A stretch of DNA of 64,000 nucleotides from Flammeovirgaceae bacterium BBD 1991-12 (GCA_001657315.1 LYSV01000018.1:1-64000); one strand, 5' to 3'; positions 17,278 to 27,158 are shown, numbered from the stretch's first letter. Numbers and translations: made by a program. Notes: generated from the letters alone by a model not told the origin.

Positions 17278-20200
17278 TTAGAAGGTTAAATTCAAGCCCA
17301 GGGTGTAACTCTTGATGGCCGGAGTGAAAAGTCCTCCTATTTCCGGATCGGCCCCTTTAAAGTCTGTAATTGTAAACAGGTTATAACCTGTAGCATATAA
17401 TCGAAGACTCTCAATGTTGCCATTTAGTAGTTCTGGAAAAGTATAACTTAGTGTCACATTTTTTATCCTGGCATAGGACGCATCATCGTAAGCGAAGGAA
17501 CTTCTGGAAAGGAGCCTGTTAACATTATAAGCCGCGGTTCCCGGTACGGATAACCTTGGTATATCCGTAACGTCTCCCGGTTTTTGCCATCGATCGAGCA
17601 TAAATACTGGCACGTTGGTTCCAAATTCAATTCCACCTAAACCATATTCCCTGTCTACACCATTCACAAATTGCGCCTGAACGAAAAAATCCCAATTTTT
17701 GTAAGTGAAAGAGTTAATCCAACCTCCATAATTATCCGGCAGGCGTTTTCCCACGGTTATTGCGTCATCTTCCGAAAAAATTATCAAGCCTTCTTCTCCC
17801 AAATCTTCAAACATGGCAATACCTGTTTCGGAATCTACTCCAAGGAAATTGAACCCGTTAATTCTATCCAGTGTCTCACCCACTTTAAAATTTCTTTGCA
17901 CAAAAGGCGGTGCAAATTCAAGATTGGGAAGACTCAATAATTCATTTTTGATGGTACTTATGTTGAATCGACTTGTCCATGTAAAGTCTTGAGTCTGAAC
18001 AGGTGTCAGTGTAAGGGAAAGCTCTGCCCCTTTATTTTCTACTTCTCCATCCAGGTTGAAGGGTGCTCTTCCAAATCCTGTAACATTACTTACTGCACCA
18101 TTAAAAAGCATATCTGTGGTAATGGAGCGATAGTATTCCACATTTAAATTAACCCTATCGTTCCATGTATTGAATGTTAAACCTACGTTAAACTTGCTGG
18201 TCTCTTCCCATTTCAAATTCTTGTTCTCCAACCTATCTGCAACCAGGGTGGTACTATTGTTGTAACTATTGAAGGGTGCAGAACTGGTAGCTAAAAACTG
18301 AAAATCACCTATGGCATCTGTGCCCGTTATCCCGTAAGATGAATAGAGCTTGATAAAGGTGTCATCACCCACCAAATTCTTGACGAAGGACTCTCCAGAT
18401 AATACCCATCCACCTCCTATAGACCAGAATGATCCATACCGGTTGTTGGCACCAAATCTTGAAGAACCGTCTTGCCTCAGAGAAGCCTGTAGATAATACC
18501 GACCGCCGAAGTTGTAGTTAAGCCTACCAAAAAGAGACTGAAATCTGTATTGCAATTCAGAAAATGTTATTTGTATTGGTTCTCCATTAGCTATTGTATT
18601 GAGGTTATCGTTTGCATTTCCTATTGTTCGTGTTGTAATTGATGATAAGGTAGTATTTGTTGATAAGTAGGTACCTCCCAACATTGCAGTCAGGGAATGT
18701 TCTTCAAAGTTTTTGCTATAGGTCAATCTTGGCTCTACATTGAACGTGCTTGAATTGGAATTACGCAAAAACGCAGAACTGTTATCATTGTTTCTAAAAC
18801 CGCTTTCCGGGGGATCAAAACCTCTCGTCTCACCTATTTGTGTGTTAAAGCTGATATCTGTATGGAAATTCAGATCATCCAATATGAAATAATCCAGATA
18901 ACCATTACCCAAAATCTGATAGTTTTTTGTTTCTGTATAGGGGGTGGCTAATCGGTTCGGATTCGTTATCAAACCTCCATTAAGAATATCGAGATTGGTA
19001 TTGCCCAAAGAATCAAGTGCAGGAATCACAGGCAGAGCGTTGTTCAGGTTTGGGATGAGTACCTGATCATAAAACTTATTTTTCATAAGAACATATGATA
19101 CTCCCCCTCCAACGGATAGATTATCTGTAAGAAGTGCATCAATATTAGTACGAAAATTGTATCGGGTTAATCCCCAATCTCCTTCGATTGGAGCTTCCTC
19201 ATCACGAAGACCGCCACTTATAAAATAGGAAGTACCACCGTTACCCCCTGAAATACTCAGGTTGTATTCCTGTGTGATTGCTTCCTGAAAAAATACTTCT
19301 CCCCAGTTAGTATTTACTGTAGAGTCATAAGGCAAAAACAAATCCGGCGCATTAAATTCATTTATTGTAATACTATCGTTAGCAAAAGCTTCTCGTCGAA
19401 GTTCCCTGTACTGATCACTGTTTAACATATTTTTTACCCTGGAAGCTTCGGAAACACTCGTATATGCCTGAAAGGAAATTCTCGGCTTTCTATTGCCTCC
19501 TCTTTTGGTTGTCACCAAAATCACACCGTGCGTTCCCCTGGAACCGAAAATGGCTGTTGCGGCGGCATCCTTCAAAACATCTACAGATTCAATATCAGCT
19601 GGAGCAATCATGGTGAGATCTCCCGGAACGTTATCAATCAATACCAGTGGTTGGGCATCTGGATTTGTGGAATTTATGCCTCGTATTCGGATGTTTACCG
19701 GTGCTCCTGGTCTCCCGGATTCGTTGATGATTTCTAAACCAGGTAATACTCCCTGAAGGGCTGTCAGCGCATTAGTCGTTGGCTGTAGTGCTATATCTTC
19801 TGTTGTTGCGCGGACAGTAGATCCTACTACTTCACGCTTCGCCTGCTGCCCATATCCTATTAAAACCACTTCGTCCAACTGGGCGAGAGATTCTGACAAT
19901 GTTACATTAATTACAGTTTGATTTCCCACTACAACTTCTTTGGTTTCAAAACCAACCGATGATATCATCAATGTCGCTCCTGGCCCTGACACTGAAAAAC
20001 TGTAATTACCATCTAAATCCGTAGCAATCCCATTGGATGTCCCTTTCTCTACCACCGATGCTCCTGGTACCGGGGCTTCATTTTCACCTGTTACCTTTCC
20101 TTTTATCCTGATTCCTTGCCGGGCTTTCTCGTCAATTACTACCTTCAACCTGTCATCATTTCCTTCTTCCCTTTCTTTGACGTTTATGGCATTGTTGATC

Positions 20201-20535
20201 TGCTTAAACTGTAGATTGGAGCGTTGAGAAATTTCCAATAAAAGGTCTGCCACTGATTTCTTACCTGCGGCCAAATTCAATTTGACATCTTTTTGTTTTA
20301 TTTTCTTCTGATCATAAGAAAACCGATAGTCTGTTTGTGCCTCTATTTGTTCAAAAATTCCAAATATCGTTTCCCTTCCACCAGGAATTGATACTTCCAC
20401 ATCTCTTACACTTTTATACTTCTGCGCGTTCATGTCCGTGGCAAAAAGCAGCGAAAAGGCGCAAAATTGGATAAGAAAGCAGTAAAACTTGCATTTACTC
20501 AAGAGATTGAATTGTTTTAAGTATCTAAATTTCAT
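17278..20535 (-). CDS. SusC/RagA-type TonB-linked outer-membrane transporter with STN domain
   Basis: This TonB-dependent barrel of 1085 residues has a long signal peptide (about 1-38, ending DMNAQ). An STN domain covers about 50-120 (FGIFEQIEAQTDYRFSYDQK). A carboxypeptidase-regulatory-like domain is at about 140-225 (IRIKGKVTGENEAPVPGASV). The plug follows with GAPVNIRIRGINSTNPDAQ and QPLVLIDNVPGDL, and the barrel ends YTLGLNLTF. The usual DGVP is replaced by DNVP. The STN domain marks it as a signalling transporter that activates its own expression through FecR and the ECF sigma factor upstream. A 230-bp gap to fecR (20536-20765) leaves room for a sigma-dependent promoter, but I could not identify one. 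Confidence 0.95.
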   Translation of the reverse strand: MKFRYLKQFNLLSKCKFYCFLIQFCAFSLLFATDMNAQKYKSVRDVEVSIPGGRETIFGIFEQIEAQTDYRFSYDQKKIKQKDVKLNLAAGKKSVADLLLEISQRSNLQFKQINNAINVKEREEGNDDRLKVVIDEKARQGIRIKGKVTGENEAPVPGASVVEKGTSNGIATDLDGNYSFSVSGPGATLMISSVGFETKEVVVGNQTVINVTLSESLAQLDEVVLIGYGQQAKREVVGSTVRATTEDIALQPTTNALTALQGVLPGLEIINESGRPGAPVNIRIRGINSTNPDAQPLVLIDNVPGDLTMIAPADIESVDVLKDAAATAIFGSRGTHGVILVTTKRGGNRKPRISFQAYTSVSEASRVKNMLNSDQYRELRREAFANDSITINEFNAPDLFLPYDSTVNTNWGEVFFQEAITQEYNLSISGGNGGTSYFISGGLRDEEAPIEGDWGLTRYNFRTNIDALLTDNLSVGGGVSYVLMKNKFYDQVLIPNLNNALPVIPALDSLGNTNLDILNGGLITNPNRLATPYTETKNYQILGNGYLDYFILDDLNFHTDISFNTQIGETRGFDPPESGFRNNDNSSAFLRNSNSSTFNVEPRLTYSKNFEEHSLTAMLGGTYLSTNTTLSSITTRTIGNANDNLNTIANGEPIQITFSELQYRFQSLFGRLNYNFGGRYYLQASLRQDGSSRFGANNRYGSFWSIGGGWVLSGESFVKNLVGDDTFIKLYSSYGITGTDAIGDFQFLATSSAPFNSYNNSTTLVADRLENKNLKWEETSKFNVGLTFNTWNDRVNLNVEYYRSITTDMLFNGAVSNVTGFGRAPFNLDGEVENKGAELSLTLTPVQTQDFTWTSRFNISTIKNELLSLPNLEFAPPFVQRNFKVGETLDRINGFNFLGVDSETGIAMFEDLGEEGLIIFSEDDAITVGKRLPDNYGGWINSFTYKNWDFFVQAQFVNGVDREYGLGGIEFGTNVPVFMLDRWQKPGDVTDIPRLSVPGTAAYNVNRLLSRSSFAYDDASYARIKNVTLSYTFPELLNGNIESLRLYATGYNLFTITDFKGADPEIGGLFTPAIKSYTLGLNLTF

Positions 20536-20765
20536 AAATTGATCAAGGTTTAGTTAGGATTTTAATTAGACCGTGAAGGGATGGGTTTGCATTCCCGTAT
20601 AACAGTCCGCCCTTTCACCATATTTTTGTCTCAACAAGTATTGTATTTCGTGTTTGTGGTTTGTTTTTTAATCACTCAACAAAACTTGTGATGTTAAAGT
20701 AATTGATTGGTCCACTGAGTGTTAATAGTCAGTTTTGACATGTCAGTTTAATACTACTGTTATAT

Positions 20766-21764
20766 TTATTTTAATAATATAGTCACCTGCTTGTCGTTAA
20801 TGATGTAATCAAAATCCTGGATAAAACTCATACTGTTTAGCACCTGCCTTAATCTCTCATCTTTAAATTCCCCATTATATTCCCATTCTTCTTGAGCACC
20901 TGAACCTCTCAAAAAGATTTCTACCCCGTACCACCTTTCCAATTTGTGGATGACCTCTTCGATGGAGGCATCAGAAAAAATAAGCCTGCCATCTTTCCAT
21001 CCACCCATTTTTTCTATCGAAAAATGAGACTTGATTAGTTCTTTTTTCTCATCCATAAATGCCATTTCACCTGGTTTTAACATCAATGAGTTTTCCCTAC
21101 TTTCTGTCAAGATGACTTCAACATTTCCTTCAACCAACCCAACGGTTACATTTTCATTCACAACATTCACGTTAAATTCTGTCCCTATTGCCTTTATCTC
21201 CACCCCTAATGCCCTCACTACAAAAGGATAGTTAGGGTCGCTGACTACATCAAAATAGGCCTCTCCCGTCAATTCTACTTCCCTGGTATTCTTTTCAAAG
21301 GAAGATGGATAAGTCAGCTTGCTTCCCCCATTCAGAAACACCTTGGAACCATCTGGCAGGTGAATCGTAGATTTTTGTCCATTGAGATTTTCTTTTTTTA
21401 TTAATGCCACTTTTTGAGGTAAGTATGGCGAGAAAAAATCTTGCTTCGACAATAGTATGCCCACCAAAAAAAACAACAATGCCCCTACCGCATACTTCAG
21501 AAATCTCCTGGTGATTCCATTATCCTGATGTCGAAAGCTATGATCGTCAATGCCTGAAACAACTTTGGCAAACAGACGATCTTTGTGTCCACCAGATGGC
21601 TGGTGAGTGTCCAATTCCCAGCTTTTTTTAAGTATTTGAAAAATGCGTTGATTGTCCGGGTTTTGGGAAATCCAATCGTTCAATTGCAGGGATTCATTAT
21701 CTTTTAACTCCCCTGCTAACTTTTTACCTATCAAATTGTATATCTTCTCTTCACTCATTGCCAT
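20766..21764 (-). CDS. FecR-family anti-sigma factor (SusCD locus 2)
   Basis: This 332-residue inner-membrane regulator has an N-terminal sigma-binding segment (about 1-88), one transmembrane helix at about 90-105 (YAVGALLFFLVGILLS), and a periplasmic FecR domain. The family signature LPDGSKVFLNGGSKLTYP is followed by LTGEAYFDV. A DUF4974-type C-terminal domain includes LIFSDASIEEVIHKLERWYG and is the expected docking surface for the STN domain of the SusC next door. It lies 13 bp after the sigma gene, consistent with a two-gene transcript. An ATG three codons in is an alternative start. Confidence 0.93.
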   Translation of the reverse strand: MAMSEEKIYNLIGKKLAGELKDNESLQLNDWISQNPDNQRIFQILKKSWELDTHQPSGGHKDRLFAKVVSGIDDHSFRHQDNGITRRFLKYAVGALLFFLVGILLSKQDFFSPYLPQKVALIKKENLNGQKSTIHLPDGSKVFLNGGSKLTYPSSFEKNTREVELTGEAYFDVVSDPNYPFVVRALGVEIKAIGTEFNVNVVNENVTVGLVEGNVEVILTESRENSLMLKPGEMAFMDEKKELIKSHFSIEKMGGWKDGRLIFSDASIEEVIHKLERWYGVEIFLRGSGAQEEWEYNGEFKDERLRQVLNSMSFIQDFDYIINDKQVTILLK

Positions 21765-21777
21765 TCTTAATAAATTC

Positions 21778-22419
21778 TCAAAGAAGTCTCATCAATGGTT
21801 CCAGAACTAACATAGCGAGAATCAGAATTGCTGTGCCTGACCGATGTATATATCCAATCCTTTGCTCGTCCGATTGATACCTTTCTATGTTTTCTTTGAT
21901 GATTTTAAATGCTTTCCCAATGTGATATTCCACTGCTTTGTCAGTTATATCCAATATCTCAGCTACATCTTTATATTTCAGATGGTCCTCTTTTACCATT
22001 TTATAAATAAGTTGCGTTTTTGGTGGAAGTAATCCAATGGCACTTTTCACAACCATTTCAAACTCCCGATAGAGCATCTCCTTATCCGGACGGCTATTGA
22101 GGGCGAACGTTTGCTCATGTACAACTTCCATAGGGATGGTTCTGTTTCTGCCTTTCTTCCTTATTTCATCTATGCAGCGACGCTTTACAGAGGTAAATAG
22201 ATAATAGTCGAACTTATCTATCTCCAAAAGACGTTCACGATTTTTCCAGATACTGATAAACACATCGGCTGTTATCTCCTCCGCAAGTACTTCGCTTTTA
22301 ATATAATACAAGGCAATCTTGAGCAACCGGTCGTTGTATTGATTGAAGAGTGAGCGAAATGCTTTTGTATCGCTTTTCTTCGAAATTTTCGTTATCAGCT
22401 TTTTTAGTTCACCGCTCAT
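21778..22419 (-). CDS. FecI-type ECF sigma factor with hydrophobic C-terminal tail (SusCD locus 2)
   Basis: Region 2 lies at about residues 20-90 (DTKAFRSLFNQYNDRLLKIA, then AEEITADVFISIWKNRERL). Region 4 lies at about 125-185 with the helix-turn-helix KYKDVAEILDITDKAVEYHI. The 213-residue length exceeds a typical ECF factor because a hydrophobic segment (TAILILAMLVLEPLMRLL) follows region 4 at the extreme C-terminus, long enough to insert in or lie on the membrane. The gene directly precedes fecR and so should drive SusCD locus 2. The sigma call is secure; membrane association is inference. Confidence 0.93.
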   Translation of the reverse strand: MSGELKKLITKISKKSDTKAFRSLFNQYNDRLLKIALYYIKSEVLAEEITADVFISIWKNRERLLEIDKFDYYLFTSVKRRCIDEIRKKGRNRTIPMEVVHEQTFALNSRPDKEMLYREFEMVVKSAIGLLPPKTQLIYKMVKEDHLKYKDVAEILDITDKAVEYHIGKAFKIIKENIERYQSDEQRIGYIHRSGTAILILAMLVLEPLMRLL

Positions 22420-22971
22420 GTCTTTCTTTTATCGTGACCCAACGTTATCTACTGAAGAGCCTGGATTGTCACCTAACAGTTTGGGCCATCATATATCCAA
22501 TCATTGTCTTAATATATTTTGCATTCTACCGATTAGATTCCCCCCCTGTCATTCAACTCTGAACAACATAAAAACTTCCTTTATAATACACTACTAAACA
22601 ATGCCTAATGCGTTTATACAAGAGATGACGGATAGAAACTATGAATCCCTGGTTTTCTTTGATTTTTTTGCTGACATCCAATTAAATTCAATTTTTATAA
22701 AAAAAGTCCTCATTGCAATCTGTTTGCCGCTTTATCGGCTATCTAAAAAGTACCCACTCAAATTAAATTAGGCATTTCATAGCTTTTCCCATTGAACATT
22801 TTTCCTTGCTGGGTGACGAATTCCCCGTAATCCGCTGGGCTACTACGGAAGTAAACTTCTCATCCCTACTGTTCAATTCTTAAGGTTTTGCTAGTATCTT
22901 ACGTGACGAGTGGAATCTCACTAAAGGGCTTTGATTCGTAAGACTCTTAAACCTCGGTTTTAAGAGCATAA
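22420..22971. other. AT-rich gap upstream of the sigma gene of locus 2
   Basis: No gene is supported in this 552-bp stretch. It must contain the promoter of the leftward sigma/FecR genes. A perfect 8-bp inverted repeat, CTCTTAAA (22944-22951) with TTTAAGAG (22959-22966), sits 5 bp outside the left end of the IS1182 remnant. Confidence 0.5.
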
Positions 22972-23832
22972 GAAAAGAAGGTGTCTCAAAAGGGTACCTT
23001 CTTTGTTTTATCATAGGGTCAAAAAAAGCGAGGATATTTCTACCCCCGCTTTTGAAGATGTGTTATCTTGAATTGTGTGTAAGAATGACAATCTGGTTTT
23101 TAAAGACTACAATCCCAGGCAAATCATGCTATTACCTCCCTTGCTGGAGCCCAGTACGGGTGGTTAACCAGGTAGTCGACCGTATCAATATCGAACCTTT
23201 ACTGGCTCATTACAAGCCTGGCGGGACATCAGTCTACCATCCCAGGATGCTGCTTAAAGTCCTGATTTACGCGTATTTGAGTAATATTTTTTCTTCCCGG
23301 AAGATGGAGGCCGCCTTGAAGGAGAACATCCACTTTATGTGGCTTTCAGCCATGAATAAGCCGGATCACAATACTATCGCCAGTTTCCGTAGCGAGCGGA
23401 AATCTTCGCACAGGTAGTAGAACTATTGGTAGAAGAAGGGCTGATAAGCATTCGTAATATTTATACCGATGGCACCAAAATAGAAGCCAATGCCAACAAA
23501 TACAGTTTTGTATGGGGCCGGGCCATCAAAACCGGTAAGGAGCCTATCGGTAAGCAGTTGGATGCGCTCTGGCAATACACTCAAAAAGTGGCCGAACAGG
23601 AACTGACCGAAGATCAGCTTACCAGTTTTGAAGCAACAGATCACAGGAAAGTAAGCCAGGCCATTGAGAAAACTGACCAGGTGCTGAAGGGTAAGCAGAT
23701 CAGTAAAAAAGTCAAACAAAAGCTCAACTATGCCAAGAAAAACTCTCAAGGAGTATGAAGAAAAAGAAGCTATCCTGGATCAAAGAAACAGTTATTCCAA
23801 GACGCCCCTATCTTTTGAGACGGCTTCTTTTC
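22972..23832 (+). mobile_element. Decayed, internally deleted IS1182-family element
   Basis: The ends are imperfect inverted repeats. The left end starts GAAAAGAAGGTGTCTCAAAAG at 22972, and the right end, read on the other strand from 23832, starts GAAAAGAAGCCGTCTCAAAAG, two differences apart. The 861-bp interval carries only the N-terminal part of a transposase, whereas intact family members are about 1.6-1.8 kb, so the 3' half was deleted up to the right end. The left end can also fold into a perfect 9-bp hairpin (22974-22982 with 22996-23004). I found no clear target-site duplication. With a broken transposase it cannot move by itself. Confidence 0.8.
23088..23808 (+). pseudogene. IS1182-type transposase remnant, frameshifted and 3'-truncated
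   Basis: Fragments of one transposase are spread over several frames. FKDYNPRQIMLLPP near 23097 is followed by a frame change near 23150, then VNQVVDRINIEPLLAHYKPG and MNKPDHNTIASFRSER. A second frame change falls near 23395, followed by IFAQVVELLVEEGLISIRNI and YTDGTKIEANANKYSFVWG. A third change near 23740 leads to LKEYEEKEAILDQRNSYSKT. The reading then stops abruptly at the right inverted repeat, so the catalytic core beyond SYSKTD is missing. Conserved parts match the IS1182 group from memory of that family. It is certainly non-functional. Exact indel positions need alignment to an intact copy. Confidence 0.85.
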
Positions 23833-23877
23833 ATTCAACGTTGCCCTTAATTCACTGGCCGATCTTGTATCTGTTGC

Positions 23878-25125
23878 CTAGAAGCTCCACTTTACCCGTG
23901 CATAGATCAGTCGTGCCAGCGCCATGTATTCATTGTTGAACTCATCAAAGTATAGCTGGCCTATCAGATCGAGATCAAGGTTGGGTTTTAGTGAGAAAGT
24001 GGCACCGGGGTTGAGAAACAAAGCGTTGCGCTTTCCTGGATAAAAAATTGTGGATAGCCCACCGCTGATAAGAGGATGAAAACTGTAGTTCACCTGCAAA
24101 AAAGTAGAATATTGAAAAGGGGAGAGGTCACGTGCTGTGAGCTGCCCCGTATTACTGAACCCCAGCCCATCCAGCGATTCTACATCCGAACCTTCTGAAT
24201 TGTAAAGTACTGAACCCTGCAGGTACAGCGAATTCTCAAAGGAATAATCTACTGATAAGGAGGCGAGTAAAGCAGTGGACAATCTGTTCTTGTCCGTATA
24301 TGGATAGAACCAGGTCACTTCTCCCTTTAAGCCTGCATCTTTCAGGTTACCTGCCCAACCCAAGCCGAGGGTAAGGTCTTCACGGGCCTTTCCGCCGAGC
24401 ACCTGAAAGTCATATCCCCATTTGTTGACTTTCCACATGCCAGCCATCACTACTTTGTCAAAGTCGTCATTTACATTAGCCGCCAGCTCAAAACTGGAAG
24501 CGAAGCCAGTGTACTTTTTAATCCGGATGGCATCACTTCCGGGTCTTTCTTCATAGTCAAAATCAAAGAACGAGTAAGCATTGAAGAGGTCATTGGGATT
24601 CCATACCAGGTTTACTCCCCAGTTGATACGCTGACGCCCAACACGGATCTCCCAGTCGCCCGTATACCACTCCATATAGGCCCGGTCTATCATCGTCTGG
24701 AAAAGCCACGACTTGTTCTCCGGCCCCTGTAATGAAAGGTCGAGGTAATCATTGTTCATATCCACGGCATTTTCATAACCAGGTACTGTACGTACCAGGT
24801 CACCTGCGAACAACCGGTTTCTGACCTCAAAGTAAATTGTGAAGTTATTTGATGTAAACCACTTGAAATTCAGTCGGTTATGTATAAGATTATCAAAAGT
24901 AGTTGAATCATCCGTCACATTTAAAGTGACCAGTTCCTTGATATAACCGCTAAGCTGATACTTCCTCGAATCTGCCTGCCGGGGCAGATCACCGAAATCG
25001 TCAGTTTGCCGGGACACCGGAGGACCCGTGAGCGAATCCGTTTGGGCATGTACACATGGTAAGGAAAGAACAATAAATATCAGGGTAACAAACTTCCTGA
25101 GAACAGTCCCTTGCAGTATTTCCAT
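23878..25125 (-). CDS. Outer-membrane beta-barrel protein, DUF1302 / alginate-export-like
   Basis: This is a predicted outer-membrane pore. The start at 25125 is preferred because MEILQGTVLRKFVTLIF leads into a signal peptide ending PCVHAQ; an in-frame ATG at 25164 would add 13 residues. The mature part (about 390 residues) alternates polar and aromatic residues as in beta strands and contains WEIRVGRQRINWGVNLVWNP, the strand signature I associate with the DUF1302 / alginate-export porin group. It ends ARVKWSF, with a terminal Phe typical of barrel assembly signals. It is the last gene of a leftward cluster with an ABC ATPase, two permeases and a LolA-like carrier, so it may be the outer-membrane exit or receptor of that system. 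The substrate is unknown. Confidence 0.75.
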   Translation of the reverse strand: MEILQGTVLRKFVTLIFIVLSLPCVHAQTDSLTGPPVSRQTDDFGDLPRQADSRKYQLSGYIKELVTLNVTDDSTTFDNLIHNRLNFKWFTSNNFTIYFEVRNRLFAGDLVRTVPGYENAVDMNNDYLDLSLQGPENKSWLFQTMIDRAYMEWYTGDWEIRVGRQRINWGVNLVWNPNDLFNAYSFFDFDYEERPGSDAIRIKKYTGFASSFELAANVNDDFDKVVMAGMWKVNKWGYDFQVLGGKAREDLTLGLGWAGNLKDAGLKGEVTWFYPYTDKNRLSTALLASLSVDYSFENSLYLQGSVLYNSEGSDVESLDGLGFSNTGQLTARDLSPFQYSTFLQVNYSFHPLISGGLSTIFYPGKRNALFLNPGATFSLKPNLDLDLIGQLYFDEFNNEYMALARLIYARVKWSF

Positions 25126-25208
25126 ATACAATTTGCTACACACTAATATGGCCTCCTCGACCATATGGAGAACATCTCTTAACCATTTTGGTATTTTGAT
25201 CCTTTCCT

Positions 25209-25934
25209 TCAGGCTTCAATGGTCTTTTTCTCACGGACCTCATCGGATGCAATGGCTCCATCCACCAGGGTGATCACTCTTCTTGCCCGGTCAATAACGC
25301 GCTGGTCATGCGTAGAGAAAATGAAAGTCATGTTTTCATCTTTGTTAAGGGCAGACATCATATCGAGCAGATTTTCCGCAGTTTTTGAGTCCAGATTGGC
25401 AGTAGGTTCATCTGCCAGCACGAATTGTGGCTTGGAAGCCAAAGCCCTTGCTACCGCTACGCGCTGCTGCTGACCGCCGGATAATTCTGCCGGTCGCTTG
25501 TCAGCTTTATCTTCAAGGCCTACTTCGCTAAGGAGCTGTTTTACCCGGTTGGTGCGCTCTTCCCTGGTTTTTTTTTGGAGCAACATGACAAATTCAATGT
25601 TTTCTCGGGCGGTAAGTACCGGTATCAGATTGTAGGCCTGAAATACAAAACCTATGTTCTTTAGTCTGAAATCGATCAACCGGCCTTTTCTTAAACCAGA
25701 TATATCCACATCATTGATCCAGACCTTACCTGAGGTAGGAGAGTCCAATCCTCCTATAAGGTTGAGCAGAGTAGTCTTGCCGGAGCCGGACGGACCTACC
25801 AATGCCGTAAATTCACCTTTTTCGATGTACAGGTTTACGTCATTGACCGCTTTGACCGGTACAGCGCCCTCGTCATAGATCCGGGTCAGACCTTCTGTGT
25901 GAATGACAAAATTCCGTTGATTATCTTCGCGCAT
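25209..25934 (-). CDS. ABC transporter ATP-binding protein, LolD/MacB type
   Basis: This 241-residue ATPase has all core motifs: Walker A GPSGSGKTT at 47-55, Q-loop in NIGFVFQAYNLIPVLTA, signature LSGGQQQRVAVARAL, Walker B FVLADEPTANLDS and the switch histidine in FSTHDQRV. The motif set NLIPVLTARENIE and the overall length place it in the LolD/MacB/FtsE group, which drives mechanotransmission through FtsX-type permeases rather than substrate passage through a channel. The stop of the upstream permease gene lies 6 bp away, so the two are surely co-transcribed. It most likely powers the two permeases at 25941-28484. Confidence 0.93.
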   Translation of the reverse strand: MREDNQRNFVIHTEGLTRIYDEGAVPVKAVNDVNLYIEKGEFTALVGPSGSGKTTLLNLIGGLDSPTSGKVWINDVDISGLRKGRLIDFRLKNIGFVFQAYNLIPVLTARENIEFVMLLQKKTREERTNRVKQLLSEVGLEDKADKRPAELSGGQQQRVAVARALASKPQFVLADEPTANLDSKTAENLLDMMSALNKDENMTFIFSTHDQRVIDRARRVITLVDGAIASDEVREKKTIEA

Positions 25935-25940
25935 GTTTTT

Positions 25941-27158
25941 CTAGATTTTTCGTATTGCTTTTACCGGATCCAGCCGGAGGGCCGTGATGGCCGGATAGAT
26001 CGAAGCCAGTACGGCTGTGATCATCACCAGCACCATGATCCTGTAATAGTATATTGTTTCCAGTTTAGGGTAAATAATTGATTTAAAGCCATAGGCCGCA
26101 TAACCCTCCTGATAGATCCCTGAAAGATCAAGACCATTTACACTGAACCAGTAGATGGTGAGATAGGCCAGCAACAATCCAAACGGACAGGCGATCAATA
26201 CCATAAAGATGGTTTCGAGCGATATCATCCCGAAGAGCCTGACCTTGTTCATGCCGATGGCCATAAGCATACCTATTTCCCTGACTCTTTCCAGCACAGC
26301 CATGAGCATGGTATTGATAATACCGAATGACAAGGCCAGCAGAATGATCACGAAAAATATGATCATGTACTGGTCCAGCGATTCGATCATCAGCCGTAAC
26401 TCAGGGGAGATATCCTTCCAGCTTTGTACCAGTAGTTCCGTATATTGGACGGCAGTAGCCGCTACATAATCATCCACCTGGTCACCATCCTGCATCAATA
26501 CGGCTATTTCATGAGCTTCTCCGCCAGTACCAAGCAGCCGGGACAGATCCTCATTCCTGACATAGAGGTTGCTTTCCTCCAGACCGGAGTTGTAGCTTTT
26601 GAATATCCCCTTGCCCCAAAAACCCCCCGCCACTATATCTCCCTGTACATCCTGAAAGGTGAGAACGATCTTGGACCTTATCTTTACCTTCAGCTTATCG
26701 GCCAGCTTTTTGCCAATTACAATCCTGTTTTTATCGGATGGCTTGAGGTACTCACCTTCCACAATACTACTGCCGAATTGCGTAACCTTATCTTCGCTTT
26801 CGGGATCTATGCCTATGAATTTCCCTCCCAGGCTGTTGTTGGCCGAGCCTACCATACCATAGACCAGTACACGACCCGATACGCCCCTTACCTTTGGGTC
26901 ATTGGCTATTCCCCTGATGATATCCTGGCTGTTTACAATATAGAATTTCGGGTCGTAGTCCCTGTTAAATTCCGGATGATGAATCTGAAAATGTGAGATC
27001 TCATTGCCAATGGCATCCTCCAGCCGCTGATTGATCATACCAAAAACATAAGCGAGTATGAATGCTCCTGCCCACAGCCCCAGCACCACCGCGGTGATCA
27101 CTACAAGGCTTCTTACCTTATTTCTCCATATGTTTTTCCACGCAATTGATAGTAGCAT
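25941..27158 (-). CDS. FtsX/LolE-type ABC transporter permease
   Basis: A 405-residue permease with the LolC/E layout. One N-terminal transmembrane helix lies at about 13-38 (SLVVITAVVLGLWAGAFILA). A large periplasmic domain covers about 40-265 (VRGVSGRVLVYGMVGSANNS). Three C-terminal helices belong to the FtsX domain (YMIIFFVIILLALSFGIINT, ISLETIFMVLIACPFGLLLA, YYYRIMVLVMITAVLASIYP), which ends in the hallmark RLDPVKAIRKI. A conserved coupling stretch, VLERVREIGMLMAIGMNKVR, faces the ATPase. A second, related permease is upstream, suggesting a LolCDE-like heterodimer. What it transports is not known. Confidence 0.9.
   Translation of the reverse strand: MLLSIAWKNIWRNKVRSLVVITAVVLGLWAGAFILAYVFGMINQRLEDAIGNEISHFQIHHPEFNRDYDPKFYIVNSQDIIRGIANDPKVRGVSGRVLVYGMVGSANNSLGGKFIGIDPESEDKVTQFGSSIVEGEYLKPSDKNRIVIGKKLADKLKVKIRSKIVLTFQDVQGDIVAGGFWGKGIFKSYNSGLEESNLYVRNEDLSRLLGTGGEAHEIAVLMQDGDQVDDYVAATAVQYTELLVQSWKDISPELRLMIESLDQYMIIFFVIILLALSFGIINTMLMAVLERVREIGMLMAIGMNKVRLFGMISLETIFMVLIACPFGLLLAYLTIYWFSVNGLDLSGIYQEGYAAYGFKSIIYPKLETIYYYRIMVLVMITAVLASIYPAITALRLDPVKAIRKI

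Noticed and set aside
26445-26996. 183-codon plus-strand frame opposite the permease gene
   Set aside because: It lies entirely opposite a permease with full FtsX features and has no recognisable domain of its own.
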